Shown here: in pieces, positions 34,518 through 46,375 of the stretch
Layout: the number at the start of each line of letters is the position of its first letter
How positions within the stretch are numbered: the first letter of the stretch is position 1
NCBI GenBank assembly: GCA_002224055.1
Contig: AZLU01000076.1
Span: 62,001-126,000 of the forward strand
Length of the DNA stretch: 64,000 bases
Reading direction: 5' to 3'
Source of the DNA: Pezizomycotina sp. ARF18
Taxonomy: Eukaryota > Ascomycota
The notes under the pieces: generated by a model
Database searches by the model: none
The model's input: the letters and a program-made list of their open reading frames with translations, nothing else
What the model was told of the DNA's origin: nothing
Program-made: the position numbers and the translations under genes

Positions 34518-35680
34518 TCAATTCAGCCCGGATCCGTTATTAGGCGAGGTTCAAAGGAAAATTATTCAGCTAACATGTTTTACTGTAGGTAATGAACGTC
34601 GGCAATGGTGTATGATACATTACGATTATGTCGATTTTCTCTATGGCTTCTGGGTTCATTCATATGTAGCGGTTCCTTGCGTCATTCATTTACTCGGCGT
34701 TCTGTATATTCTCTTAAGGCGATGGATTTGCATTATCTCGTCCTTTGGCGTTCATGGGTCGGAGTTCTTTGTGCTTTAGCTGTCCTGCTATTCCATTCGT
34801 TTGCATTTCCTGGAGTTCACGTCTTAGCATTTGATACAAAAGGCGTTTCTCGGTTGTCTCTTGACTCCTGTAAAAGTTTGTTGTTCTCTATCCTGTTTCA
34901 TTAGCACATTCTTCTTTTCTTTTGGCTTGTGTTTCGCCGTTGTTCAATACACCTCTTCCACTCATTCAAAAGTTATCTATTAGATGAAATTCATAATAGC
35001 GATGACAAATACCCAGGTTTCCTTTGCCGGCTATGTGACTAGACTGTCAAGCATTAAGGAAGTATTCGAAAGCGCAGTTGTTACACTCCATGTTCGAGAA
35101 CTTGGACACCGGCTGAGCTGAACCTTGCCACGGAACATTTTTGGGGAACTATTCTTGTTATCTAAATAGACCGCCAGTGCGCGCCAACTTTTCAAGCTTG
35201 CCTCTCTTTGGAGCCGGATATCAAGATGTGGCTTTGAAGGGATCAGCTCAATGGTAGAATCCAGGAATTACGGAGCTCAGAATCTATTTGCCTATATATC
35301 TCCATAATCTATATTGCCGAAAAAAATTTTTTAAATTGTATCAAGCCAACTCAAAAACGACCCTTCGTGATTGTTTTAACACCGTGTTTCTAAAAGTCGT
35401 ACCATCGTTGTTTCTGTCAAGAGCGGCTTGGCCGCAACGACTCGCTTGATATTCATGCACCAAAACTACGTGAACTCCGCCTAAGCTCCCATTTGAATCC
35501 CAGAGCCATTCCGACGTTTCAAGTTTCCTACGAAGAGCGAGGCTTGTATGTTAAGTGCTATGCCGTCATGTTATTTTCGATCCTGTCTGCGTTTGGGCAT
35601 CATGGCAAAGATTGCGGTAGCTATGCCTTTAGCCTGCGACACTTTCACACCTCCTAAATGTATTCAATTTATTAGATAAT
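34518..35680. other. Intergenic
   Basis: T-rich 3' region of the preceding gene, then nothing supportable. An undetected first exon of the gene at 35681 may lie here, since a TTATTAG acceptor-like site precedes it. Confidence 0.45.
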
Positions 35681-36450
35681 TCACGACATTCCGACCGGCA
35701 GCGCGAGCGGGACAGCATCAGGATCGAGCGCCAGCCCTCCGTCTGGACATCACAAGCGAGCGAGGACCACGCCACCGCCAGCACCCGGCAAACCATCCTC
35801 ATCATCATCGTGGAGAGAGAAAGCTAAAATTACCGTCAAAGGATTGTTCTCTGATTCTAGTGGGGGCAGAAACGGAAATAAAAGTGCAGATGGAAAAAAG
35901 AGCAAGGACGGTAAGAAGTCCAAGACCCCGGGAGACTACCAGACTCTCCTCATTCAGACTGGTAACTATCCAGCGTCTGCGACCGATGATGATACCCGCA
36001 TCGGATGGGCTTTGAGTCAACCGCAGAGCGTCGTGCTGAGTACTATGTCCAACGGCTGCGGGATAACTTGGAATACGCTAGCCTCTTCTCTAGCCCCAGC
36101 TCAGGGTGGAAGTGATTCACATGGCTCTACTTCACCCGGCTCCGGTGATTTCAATTCCTCGGAATCGGACCCTACAGGCACGCCTTCAGAAGATACTTCG
36201 TAGCCGACAACCGCTGATCCGATGGGCTTTGACTCGGCTGGATCCTCTGGTGAAAACGCCACCGGCGATACTAACGACACGTCCAATGAGAGCTCCAGTG
36301 ACAGGACAGACAATGTCACTCCCTTGCCTATGAACGAACGATTGAGGAAGCGGGGTAAGAAGGGCCGATGGGGAAAGCTATGTCTATTGAAGAGTTAGAT
36401 CAGGAGTTCAAGTCGTTGATGATGAAAACCGCCCACGCCACAGCGTGGTA
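35681..36450 (+). pseudogene. Ser/Gly/Asp-rich protein with in-frame TAG
   Basis: One frame runs from IHDIPTGSASGTASGSSASP through KITVKGLFSDSSGG, a Lys-rich run (KKSKDGKKSKTPGDYQ), and SDPTGTPSEDTS to a TAG at 36201-36203, then stays open in the same frame (PTTADPMGFDSAGSSGENAT ... LPMNERLRKRGKKGRWGK). Composition is identical on both sides, so the stop interrupts one gene; CAG to TAG is the simplest origin. A frame change near 36375 leads to MSIEELDQEFKSLMMKTAHA, TAW, stop. No ATG at the 5' end, so an exon is probably missing upstream. Acidic, low-complexity, likely disordered; family unknown. Confidence 0.45.
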
Positions 36451-37655
36451 AAAGAGGAGGCCAAATAACATATGTACCTTAATTTCATCTTTCACTGTTG
36501 CCTGCTTCTGTGTTTATTCTGCTTCCCACTACAAAAACTTTCTGTGCTTTGGTATCTTGCGGGTCGCGTTGCTCATGCTGTAGGCTATCTAAAGCACTAT
36601 ATAATCCAAGTAATCTCATAATCCACGTAACAGATCCTATCAAAAGCGATCATTCTTCGCAATCGAGAAGCACAAGAGCATGTGTCTTTCGTAGATCTCA
36701 TAACGTAAGTATTGGTAGATGGGATTAGTTTAGTTGATCCACCGCTAATACCTTTCTACCAGCATCGTGTCCCCGATCAAACGTTAAAGGAAGCGAAGCT
36801 TCTAGGCATGCTGCAAGAAACAGCGCCTTACGATAGTATCCCGTTCCGAGTCAAAGCCTTGCTCAATTCCTTAGATCCCATGCACTAATTGGGAATTGCA
36901 TTCAGCCGTTGACCATGCTTCGCTGGCGCATGAAGTGGCTGTGCGGCAGCTGTTTTTCTACCAACAAACTTAACTCGCGAAATTACCAAACGAAAATTGC
37001 TGGCTAGGTAGCCCTGACAGGCGCCGCCCCGCAGCCCACGCGCACCTAAAAAGACGCAGATACACAGCCAAAACCAACATTATGGATGAGGCTTTGGCCA
37101 TTGCGTTGTTTGACACTTCTAATAATAATCGCGACAAGTAGGCGAGCCATTGCGTCGCCGTGTCTCGTGGAGTTAAAGTTGGTAATGTTGTTCATGTTTA
37201 TATAACCATAGAATTGGCTTGCAGAGAGGGCTCCGAACCGTGTAAATACGTATGATCTGCGCCGAAAGATTTTCATCCGAATTCTCAATTAAAGTCTTCC
37301 GGAAATTACGAATCGAAACACTTTTATCCGTATAGTCGTCCGCGGCATGCTCGTGCCCCACTGCTATCAAGGCAAAAAACATATGGGGCTCAGAACTTCA
37401 GATCATCATGTATTCATCCAGAGCCTAAGTCGAGAGGAGGCTCTATAAGCATTCGTGATTCTCTTATAATGCTTATATGTACTCCCTACCAAATAAAATC
37501 TTTCTAATATATTCCGTACCTTGCGGCAGTATATCGGACTAGAGTCCCCCCCCCCCAGTAAATGACATCCTCATATTTTTCTAAAGCATATTCACCAGAA
37601 TCTTTGAAGATCATGACATGAAGTTGACCTTCACCCAGTATTGCTTCACTTGAGA
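36451..37655. other. Intergenic
   Basis: No supported gene. Contains an 11-base C run at 37546-37556. Confidence 0.5.
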
Positions 37656-38998
37656 ATGTACGCAAGTAAACCCTTACTTTCTATCTCAACTCTTTTTCTT
37701 CTTTGCAATCTTGGTTTCAATCTCGCGGTCGCGGCATCTCAAGATGTCAATCAAACAGAAACCCCACACACCTCCCGCGAGACCAAGTCTCTTACAAATC
37801 ATACTCTCTCAATTGGCTCTTCTAGTCTGGGCTATGATCACGACGAACATTTCACGGCGACAAAGACTACAAGTAGCTCAATATCTATACCCAGCGCCAG
37901 CCCTACTATCGCTTCATCGTCGCCTAGTCGAACTATCCCACCGGCCTTTACGGCTCCATACCCAACCCAAACGGATTCAATTACTATCGAAACTTTGACC
38001 GTCCAGCGTCGGACCCGCCGCGTCCCTGTTCCTGCGACAGAGCACAGACGCAACTTCTGCGAATGCTCCACACCGACCCCAAACTGCTAAAAGCTTTCGA
38101 CCGTTCCACTCTCCGCCAGCACATCAAGAACGGCACATCCGCCGTAACTGAATACCTCAAAACGACGTCGGCTATTGGTTTCTACTCGACGTTTACACCA
38201 AGGAGGACATACTTTCGCCGTACTTCGCTTTCCACCGGTATTCAGATTTGCCTGGACAATTGATTAACAAAATGCCAAAGCTGCCGAAATACCTGACGTT
38301 ATTCGTAATCGGGAGTCGACACATGTTTAACGCCTTCGCAGAGCACCCGGAGAAGATCGGTTTCGGCATGTTCTTAAGCCAGCCGCAGCGGGTGCTCATG
38401 TACGACGAAGGCAAGTCCAACGAGTGCGTGTTCATGTACGATACCCCGAGCTCGAAGATATCCGCCGACAGGTTGTTCGAGGCGTCCGAGGCGCAACACG
38501 CGGTTTTCAACCTGGACGATAACTGGGATGCGTTAATGAAGAACGTAGCATTCCAGGAGTAAGCCCATCTTTTCTCCATCCCTTTCTGCTTTTTTTCTTT
38601 CCTTGTAAGACTTCTCTTAGTAACTATCTCCACAGCCAGTCTGAACTATACATGTGACCATATACTCTTACTTACTAACCATCGCACCTCACAGCTTCAT
38701 GGTTTCTCTAGCGCTGGTTTTCCCCATGCTATTCTACCTTTTTGCCATCTTTCTTTTCGCCTCCTTATGCTACTCCCTCGGCGATAAAGCATACGATCGT
38801 CTGACGGTCTCTAGCTTCCTGGGGCCATCGATGGACCTATTGATGTTCGAGGAAGACGGCGAAATATGGTTAGGCAGGTCGTCAGCGCCTGCCGCTGCAG
38901 GACACGGGCGGTACGGAAGAGTGGACCTCAGACCCCTCAGCATGGGAATATACGGTATCGGTGTCGTTAGGCCTAAGAGTTGGCCCGCTCAGCATTAA
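37656..38998 (+). CDS. Probable type I membrane protein with Ser/Thr-rich stalk, disrupted
   Basis: ATG at 37656 begins a signal peptide (MYASKPLLSISTLFLLCNLG, FNLAVAA) followed by a Ser/Thr-rich region with N-glycosylation sites (NQT, NHT). This frame ends at 38090, but an overlapping frame takes over (CSCDRAQTQLLRMLHTDPKL, LKAFDRSTLRQHIKNG), with no room for a separate promoter. A further one-base change at an A run near 38165 leads to NDVGYWFLLDVYTKEDILSP, YLTLFVIGSRHMFNAFAEHP and DNWDALMKNVAFQ. The intron at 38559-38694 (136 nt; GTAAGC, TACTAAC, CACAG) joins to a strong membrane helix (FMVSLALVFPMLFYLFAIFL) and a 70-residue tail ending SWPAQH. Best read as one gene of about 430 codons with two frame changes; a two-gene reading (37656-38090 and 38063-38998) is the alternative. 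Lumenal domain not recognised. Confidence 0.55.
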
Positions 38999-39105
38999 AA
39001 GTTTCTATGTTCATTTCTTGACATTCAGCGTAGCTTTGTACCCACAAATATCCATTTGTTCACCTATCACATTCTTCTTTTGTATTTATGATTTTTTATC
39101 TTGCG

Positions 39106-39125
39106 ATATATATATATATATATAT
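39106..39125. repeat. TA microsatellite
   Basis: About ten TA units. Confidence 0.85.
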
Positions 39126-39612
39126 CTTTAAAGCTATATGTAACTCTTATCCGTTATCCGCACCATCCTCCAACGACTAACTTGACACGACGGAGCCCTA
39201 TACTATCGAGGTTTTAACGAAATATAATGCGAGATACCAAAGATACCAATGGATATTACCTGCTAAATACTTAAGTATTTAAAATCTCAGAGAACATTCG
39301 TCCGTTCAATAAATTGGATACTAACAACTTTGTGACTCTTCGAGATTTCAATATATATATCCTGCTCATGTTGGCAGTCGTCTCCCAAAATCGAACACCA
39401 TCTGTGACGAGACCACAAGGGGAACCAGTGTTAAGTACGCCCCATTTCCAATAGCAACGGTGGAACAGGTTCGCCCTGGCTTCACCCGTCCTGTGTCATC
39501 CATTCGGCAAGATCTACTTTCATGTAATTAGCAGCATTTGTTAGAGAGGATTCGAGATGCCTGGTACGCTAGGTAACCTTGAAAAACATGTAACTAGATA
39601 CACTTTTGAATA

Positions 39613-39632
39613 AAATCAAATCAAATCAAATA
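39613..39632. repeat. AAATC pentanucleotide repeat
   Basis: About four tandem units of AAATC. Confidence 0.8.
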
Positions 39633-39768
39633 AAAGTCGTCTCGCTGCTTGGTTTCCTCCAGTCATTACGACCTGCATGGCCTTGTTATACCGTATTTCT
39701 CTTATTAATTCGATGATCACAGCGCAGCTACGAGTAGGCCGTGCCGGTTTCGAAAAAATCACCTCGCT

Positions 39769-39796
39769 TTTTTTTTTTTTTTTTTTTTTTTTTTTT
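39769..39796. repeat. Poly-T tract
   Basis: About 28 consecutive T bases, the longest homopolymer in the window. Confidence 0.85.
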
Positions 39797-41230
39797 CTGT
39801 CCCCAGCGAAATTAAAAAGGATTTTATTTTACTGCAAATTTACTTTCGACCCATAAGAATCATTTTCTCATCGCCCTTCTCACACCTCCACTTCCACAAC
39901 TTTCACGACCTCGCACTATCTTTCCCATCCTACCCTCGTCATTGACTTATTAGCTCATCCTCCACCGATACCGACATACCTCCAGCGGATCCTCCTCGTC
40001 GTGCTGGAGCATTTGCCTCGATTCGGACCGCCGTCGCCAGCAGAAACTCGCCTGAGAATCACGAGCAGGAAGAGGGGGAACGACGAGCCGAGCTTCGGCT
40101 CTGTGGCCAAAGTACGGAGATTGCGCGTCTATCACATCCCAGTCGGCTCCACAGCTTCACCCCTCGCTATATATTATGCTTAGGCGAGGCCGAACCTAGG
40201 AATTCCGACAGGCAGGGATCCCAGAGGTTTTTCGTACCTGTTCACTCCACTTTGTACTTTTGCTTCCCCTTTTCATATGCACTTCACTGACGAACTCCAA
40301 CGTCTCAACGGTGGCTCCGCTTCCATATCCTCAGTATTCAAATCCATGTCTCGTCTCGGGTTGGCAGTTGCGGCATCAGGTCGTCACAGATTCGTTAAGA
40401 TTTTGATACCAGGAACGCGCTTATTTGACGGCTGCTCAAGAGCCGTGATTGAGGGCCTGGATCCACTAGCCAGCTGGAGCCTATCACAAGGTGGGGTCGC
40501 TATTCTTGCCACTTCTCATAGTTCCTGGATAACGCTTTCTCTCTAAATCTCGATACTCGATACTCGACATCCTTGCTCTCCATTCGAAACTACTCCACAT
40601 CAATGCGACCTAACAACCAACCATCATTAAAAGCCTCGGAACTTGCCCAACATCGAAAGCGGGGTACACCATTCAAAACCGTTGGCGGCGACGCGTAACA
40701 CCTAGGAATATATAACAATGTAGTGGCACTGTGCTATCACAGAATGCCACCATGCTCGCCCACTGCAATGAAGCAGGGTTCTGAGCTTTAACACTTCCTA
40801 CCAGTGGGATGATACTTCCTGGTTTGGGCAAGTTGGTGTCCGAATTCCACAACCATGCCAGAGTTGCTAACTTTTACCTTTAACTTTCCCGTTATCCATC
40901 TGCCGTTATGGCTCGATCCAGTAACCAATGGACTGCAAGGCATTCAGCTCGGGCGAGTATACTATCGAATGAAATACCCCACCGCGGCCTTGAAGATGAG
41001 GACTACGATGTCACCAATGTGGCTATCTACTAACGTATTTCATTCGTATACGCGAAGCGCCCTCGAGATTTGGCCCGATGCTTCCCGTCCAACTCCGGAT
41101 CTACCGATCAACTTGCCGATAATGCATCGAAGACGAATTTTTCCTTTCGGAAGATCTGAGTTTCCCTAAACAGCCAGCGTTATCGTGTTCGCAGGCTATC
41201 TTGATGTCATCCTAATCGGACGAAGCCGCT

Positions 41231-42103
41231 CTACGATAATGTGACTATCGATCTCTCATGTGCGAAACTCAGAGCTACATCCGGCCGCCATTGCATTAAC
41301 ATCGTCGAGATGGCGTAAGCTTCTTTAAGCAAAAGAAGCTCGAACACTGCCTTGTCATCTGCAGCTAGGGTCTCCCGGAGAACGGCGCCAGGTACCATGA
41401 GGTATTTTAAGGGACGGGGGCGGAGATCGCGACGGCATGCATCTATTTGCATTTACCCACATCGCAAATACCTCTATATGGGTGCCATTGAAAGCCCCTT
41501 GTGGATGCGAGACTTCGCCTATCTAGGCGTTTTTTTGTTTAACAATTGTTATTATTTTTACGACGGGTTACCTGATCTTGCATCTCGGAGGTACAGGGAG
41601 GACCGTAGGGTTGTGCGTATGCGATGTTGAGAGGTGGTTGTCGGAAGGAGCTTGTAAGTGCATTGAACGAAACGTCTCGTATCAAAAAGAATGTTCCCTT
41701 GATCCTTCCCCTGCACGAGCACGGACACGGTAATTGTTGACTACCCACCTATCCGAGCGCCGCATTCGGCACTTGCCAGAATATATCATCTCAAAATGAC
41801 TCTCCAAAGTCTTCTTCATTCGTTAACGGGACTTTGGTGATTTTGAAGCTGATTACGATGTTCTAGGTTAACGAGAGGCTGGAATTCGGGAAAGAGGACT
41901 TTCGATGTTCACGTTGAGAATTGAGTCTTCTTCGCTGAGTTTAGCTTTGTTTTTGCGTTATCACCGAAGGACAATTTTTTTGGTGGAAATTGATCGGCTA
42001 GCCCTAGCGCTATTTTTGTTCGACGTCTGTTTCAGGGTCGCTTCAGATTCTTCTCGAATTTCCACCAAAGGCGCAGCCAAAACTTCTGAGGGAAATTAGT
42101 CAT
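41231..42103 (-). pseudogene. Unknown protein, broken, minus strand
   Basis: From an ATG at 42103 the minus strand yields coding-like blocks in changing frames: SEVLAAPLVEIREESEATLK, QTSNKNSARASRSISTKK; then LSEEDSILNVNIESPLSRIP; then NIVISFKITKVPLTNEEDFG; then KDQGNILFDTRRFVQCTYKL. A GTAACC donor-like site follows near 41567, and a last frame (VPGAVLRETLAADDKAVFEL, LLLKEAYAI) ends at 41231. The plus strand in this interval has the Ser/Leu-rich look of antisense DNA, which supports the minus strand. Family unknown; at least four interruptions. The start lies only 76 bp from the divergent gene at 42180. Confidence 0.35.
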
Positions 42104-42179
42104 ACCCCTATTCCAATCGGAAGAGATGGTCTAGAAAATCGGATTTCTACGGGTTCTTCGCGCGGATTAGGATGTCGTC

Positions 42180-42663
42180 ATGGTCGGTAAATTCGGAAGG
42201 ATTTTTCCACGGACTTCTGCGAAGCTGGAGATGTCCGATGCTCTTATATACGAAAAGTCGCGTGATGCGGAGCTTGCGGCTCCTTCTGCCGATGCTCCTT
42301 AGACCGAGGCTTCGCTCTCCTTGTATCGGAGCCTCAATAATGCGCTGGTTCTGGAGCCTTCCATGTTTGTTCAACAACTCCAAGCTTGGCTATCTCCAGA
42401 CCCCAATCTTCTCCGGATCTTTCGGTGACTGAAATGATCAAGTCGCCGCAAAGGTTGATCATCTCTGGGAAATCATGGATTCTGGCCTCTCGCTATCGCG
42501 GCAACGGGGCCCAAGAAAAATACACGAATTTGCGCTCCATCTTATACATGTGGATGAGGAATTGTCTCGTGCGCAGCAGACCAGAGGCCAGAATGTGACC
42601 ACTTCGGGGATGTCTCAATCGACCGCCACTCGAGCAAATCCCATGGGGAAATTTCGCGTTTAA
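42180..42663 (+). pseudogene. Unknown helical protein, broken
   Basis: Starts MVGKFGRIFPRTSAKLEMSD and reads ALIYEKSRDAELAAPSADAP to a TAG at 42298-42300, then stays in the same frame (TEASLSLYRSLNNALVLEPS, MFVQQLQAWLSPDPNLLRIF). A frame change near 42425 leads to DQVAAKVDHLWEIMDSGLSL, KIHEFALHLIHVDEELSRAQ and the end at 42663. About 160 codons, helical and charged, without signal peptide or membrane span. The TAG is best explained as CAG to TAG. Divergent from the broken gene starting at 42103. No family recognised. Confidence 0.4.
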
Positions 42664-45600
42664 GCGACTCTCCTGTCGCTGCGACCGACATACAAAGAAC
42701 TTTCCAACTTATTTTTTTACTGAGCAGAGAAATTTATCCACGAAATATCGGCAAGTCCATCAAAACTCCAGAATCCGAACGCGTATAGAAAAATAACACA
42801 TGCAAAAAAAGTCTCCGCTAGCGTTGGGCCTAGATTCTTGTGGGGTTGTTTGTGGTTGACCGTTCGCCGGTGACCATTTGTGATTGGCAGCCTTAAGAGC
42901 CAAGGCCCGAAGAGTGGAGTGGATCTTTGCTCAGTTGCGGCATTACAGCCGCAGCAGCCTCAATATCTCTCCATGGTATATTATACCACAAGAGCAACAA
43001 CCACCAACCGTTGTTGTTGCTGTTGCTGATGGTGGCACCTCGCTTGGCTTGCAAATTGAATTTCAAGACAATAATGGTATTGACATGGGGAGTTCGGCCA
43101 GCCTGCTCAGCGCGCCGATGTCACTGTGTCACCAAGCCGACATCGGGATCAAGGTAGTCAAAGGTCATCACTATTTGTTGAGTTAATTGAGAATACGGCG
43201 GCTCTTGACTGAGATTGCTAATAGTTGATTTCTGTTGTTTCCATGTCCGACCTGAATACGAATGACTACGGGCGAAGAGCAAGCGGGAAATTCTTTCTCC
43301 GCACTTACATCCGTCCGGGATGTGCGCAGCTTCGGTCATCTCCTCGATCTCCCTCTTTCCCGAATCGTACCCGTATCTGCTGTTCGTTTATACGAAAATC
43401 ACGGAAAACGCAATTATTAAGCTCAAAGATTTCAAACGATACCCGCCCGCCCTCTTTTTTATTTCTATTCTTTGTCACTATTTTGTCTCGGGTACCCCCA
43501 CTACCGAATGCTATGATCTCCAAAAGACGATCCCGGTTCGCCTGCGCATGCACAGAACGATAGCCAGACAATGGTTTCTCCTTTACGACCCAACTTTCTC
43601 GTGAGAGTGGGGCGCGCTCCAAACCGGCGCTGAATGGTGACACAGTAGACTTGGCTCTTCTCTGTGGTTTGTGTCGCGGAAGCCTTCAGGTACGTCAAAT
43701 CTATAACTCCGGGGTTTTTTTTTTGTCTTGGCTAGTAAATATCTTGCTTTTGCGTTCAGTGATGCTATTTTGCATTGTATCCCTAATATCTTTAAACTCC
43801 GAATAGAGGTTTCGCGGAGCTTTTTGCAGAAATTCAGAACAGGCAGTAGGAAAAACAAGAGTTGTGATAGCTGACAAGCTCCACTTTTTTTCCCTTGCAC
43901 CACCTTTCCATCATTGCATAATGATAGATGTGGAAACCACGCGGCTCAACCTGCATCTTTCTATCTTTACATCTAAACTGATATGATCCGATCCGATCTA
44001 TCATCGTCAATCCTCCATAGATATATATATATATTTTTTTTTTAAAAAAAAATATACGAATGCGAACTCGAATGCGCGGGTTATTAATTGCCCTATGCAA
44101 AAAAGAAGCATGAATACAGACATGAAAGACACGATCGCATGAAGCGGTAAGGCATTCTTCAGAGGGTTCTATATGTGGCGCAATGCAGGTTTGGTGTGGG
44201 TGGTTGTGTCAAAAATATGAATTTTCCACTTACTCACGAGCTTTCATAGGATCGATCCTTCCAGCAGCTTCACGAAAAAAGCAAAAGAAAAAAAGGAAGA
44301 AAAAGAAAGGGCATGCGCAGCGGGTGCTAGTCCTAACGAGGTAGACGCGAAAATCTCTCAGCTGAGCGAGAGACACCAGCGCTCTTTTTTTTCGGTCCTG
44401 TAAGGAAGCGAAAATCAAAAGACCTGCAGCCCTTTTCTGCAAGATCTATCCCAGATTGAACGATGAGCAGCAATTGCCCCCACAGACTACGAACCCTCTT
44501 CAGAGTTCTTCAGAGTGTAAGATATTGCATGTATAGACGAAATTGCCCTGACGGATTCTCGATTATTAGAATAGATTTTCGCTCTTAAAAAAGATGGTCA
44601 ATCTTTTGCCTCCTTCAAGGGTTCACCGTGGTCCGTTCCTGCTTTTCAACCCAGGATTTGAACAAAGACATTGATCCCGCAGCGAAACAATGGTCTTTCT
44701 ATTCAAAGGGTCAATATATTTCTCTTTACAATACAATTGTTCATGCCCGTATTAAAATTCTTCTATGCAACTTGTCTCCCGAGCTCGTAGGACATAAGCA
44801 ATCACCGTTATAGTCTATTATAACAAAGATTTTCATGGTGGCACGTGCGCTCATATAAAATTCCCCCTAATTTCCTTTCTGCACAGAGAAGAAAATTTTT
44901 TTACCGGCCTTTCTGACGAATTTGTTCCTAGTTTAGGCAAGGTTGGCCCCTTGTTGGGTCGCTAATCAAAGATTCATGCGACAGCAAAAAATAGTCAGCG
45001 CTCCTCATTGGCTGGCAGTCGTTTTAAAGTCTCCAAGTGCCATTCTTTTTTCTTTCTCTCCCCCTTGCGCTAGAAAGAAAAAGAATCAAAAGTCCGGTCC
45101 TGCAGCCAAAAAAAGGGCTGTAAGGCTAATATACTACTAGTGCTAATGTGTCCAAGTGTGCTATTAACGGTGTGCCGAAATTTAGAAAGATTTCGTATTC
45201 TGATACGTACCAGACCACCTCAGTAGCAAAAAAGACACGACGGCTCTCTTTGCTCTTTGGCTTTGCTTGGAGAAGAAAATAGGAGAGACGACTTACACCG
45301 TAGGCTCCGATTACCCCGTGCGAGGTTCCAAGAATAATACCTAAGAAAAAGTATATACAATCGCATTGAAAGCATGCCACGGAAGTACTTGATTCTCTTC
45401 GGAGTCTTTTTTCTTTTAAAATTTTATTTCTATCGTTTTCGATCACAGTTTTTCTTTTTCTTTTTTTTTTTTCTTGCCTTGACTAATAATGCTTTGATTA
45501 CCACTCCCCGACAGAATTGTTAAAATAGACGGTCGAACCGTTAATATTATCTATATACAGACCCCAAACTCTAGAGCCAGCTCTTCGGATGCGCAATCGT

Positions 45601-46144
45601 GGCTGAGTTTAGGTGAGGGAAAAAGAAGAAATTATGATCTAATAATCCTTTCTCTACAACGTATCCATTTGACTGGGTCCACTTGGGGCCGAAAGGCCCG
45701 GTTTTTTACTTTTTTGTTATTTTCTTTTTCCTCCCTTTCTTATATTTTTACTTTCACGAACACCAGATGGGGATCGTCACCCTATTCGTTCGTCCAAGCG
45801 GAAAAAGAAAGCAAAAAGAGGAAGTGATGCCAGTCGATGTTCAAATGGATGATAGGAAAAGGAAAAAAGGAATTAACCGTTTACCGACTTCATGTCATGC
45901 CACAAGGCGCGGGTGAGTGAATCTTAATAATAATATAATCCGCTCGGGCGAAGCCATTATTCATTTTTTAAAAAGGATATAATAATCTTCGCGGTCCCCC
46001 AGCCGTTTAGCCTCTTCTTATTTCGCCTCAACATCATTATTGCACTCCTTCGTCAACAAAGCCTTACACTTCGCTGTTTAACAACACTTCGCATATTCTT
46101 ACGACGAACTACTACGTTACAGGCAACAACTAACTATTACCTGT
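42664..46144. other. Intergenic with doubtful frames
   Basis: Overlapping frames on both strands at 43121-43698 (minus 43643-43305 looks the more protein-like) and 45126-45446 (minus, with one hydrophobic stretch) were considered but lack start context, introns or domains. An AT/T/A palindrome at about 44020-44055 could fold. Nothing else stands out. Confidence 0.4.
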
Positions 46145-46152
46145 TATATATA
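46145..46152 (+). promoter_or_regulatory. TATA-like box of lectin gene
   Basis: TATATATA-type motif about 230 nt upstream of the lectin ATG at 46376, inside an otherwise C/A-rich leader region. Confidence 0.35.
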
Positions 46153-46375
46153 GTCAGCCCATTATCGTCTGACTATCTCAACGAACAAAAAGGACACTTC
46201 ATCAACATCTCCCCACTGTTATATTTGTAGCTATCACGACGTTGATAGCTGCACTCAACAAGATTTCGAAAGTGGCCGATTTGAGCCTCACCCACGGAAA
46301 CTTTTCATCCCGCACCCTCCACACCACTCCTCGCACTCCCGGTCGTCGTCGTCTTCGTCAACGTCCACGACGACA

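Larger units (their letters stand above)
38999..41230. other. Intergenic with microsatellites
   Basis: Contains a TA repeat (39106-39125), an AAATC repeat (39613-39632) and a T tract of about 28 bases (39769-39796). Short frames at 40001-40183, 40277-40546 and 40855-41169 (+) have no supporting features and are not called. Confidence 0.45.
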
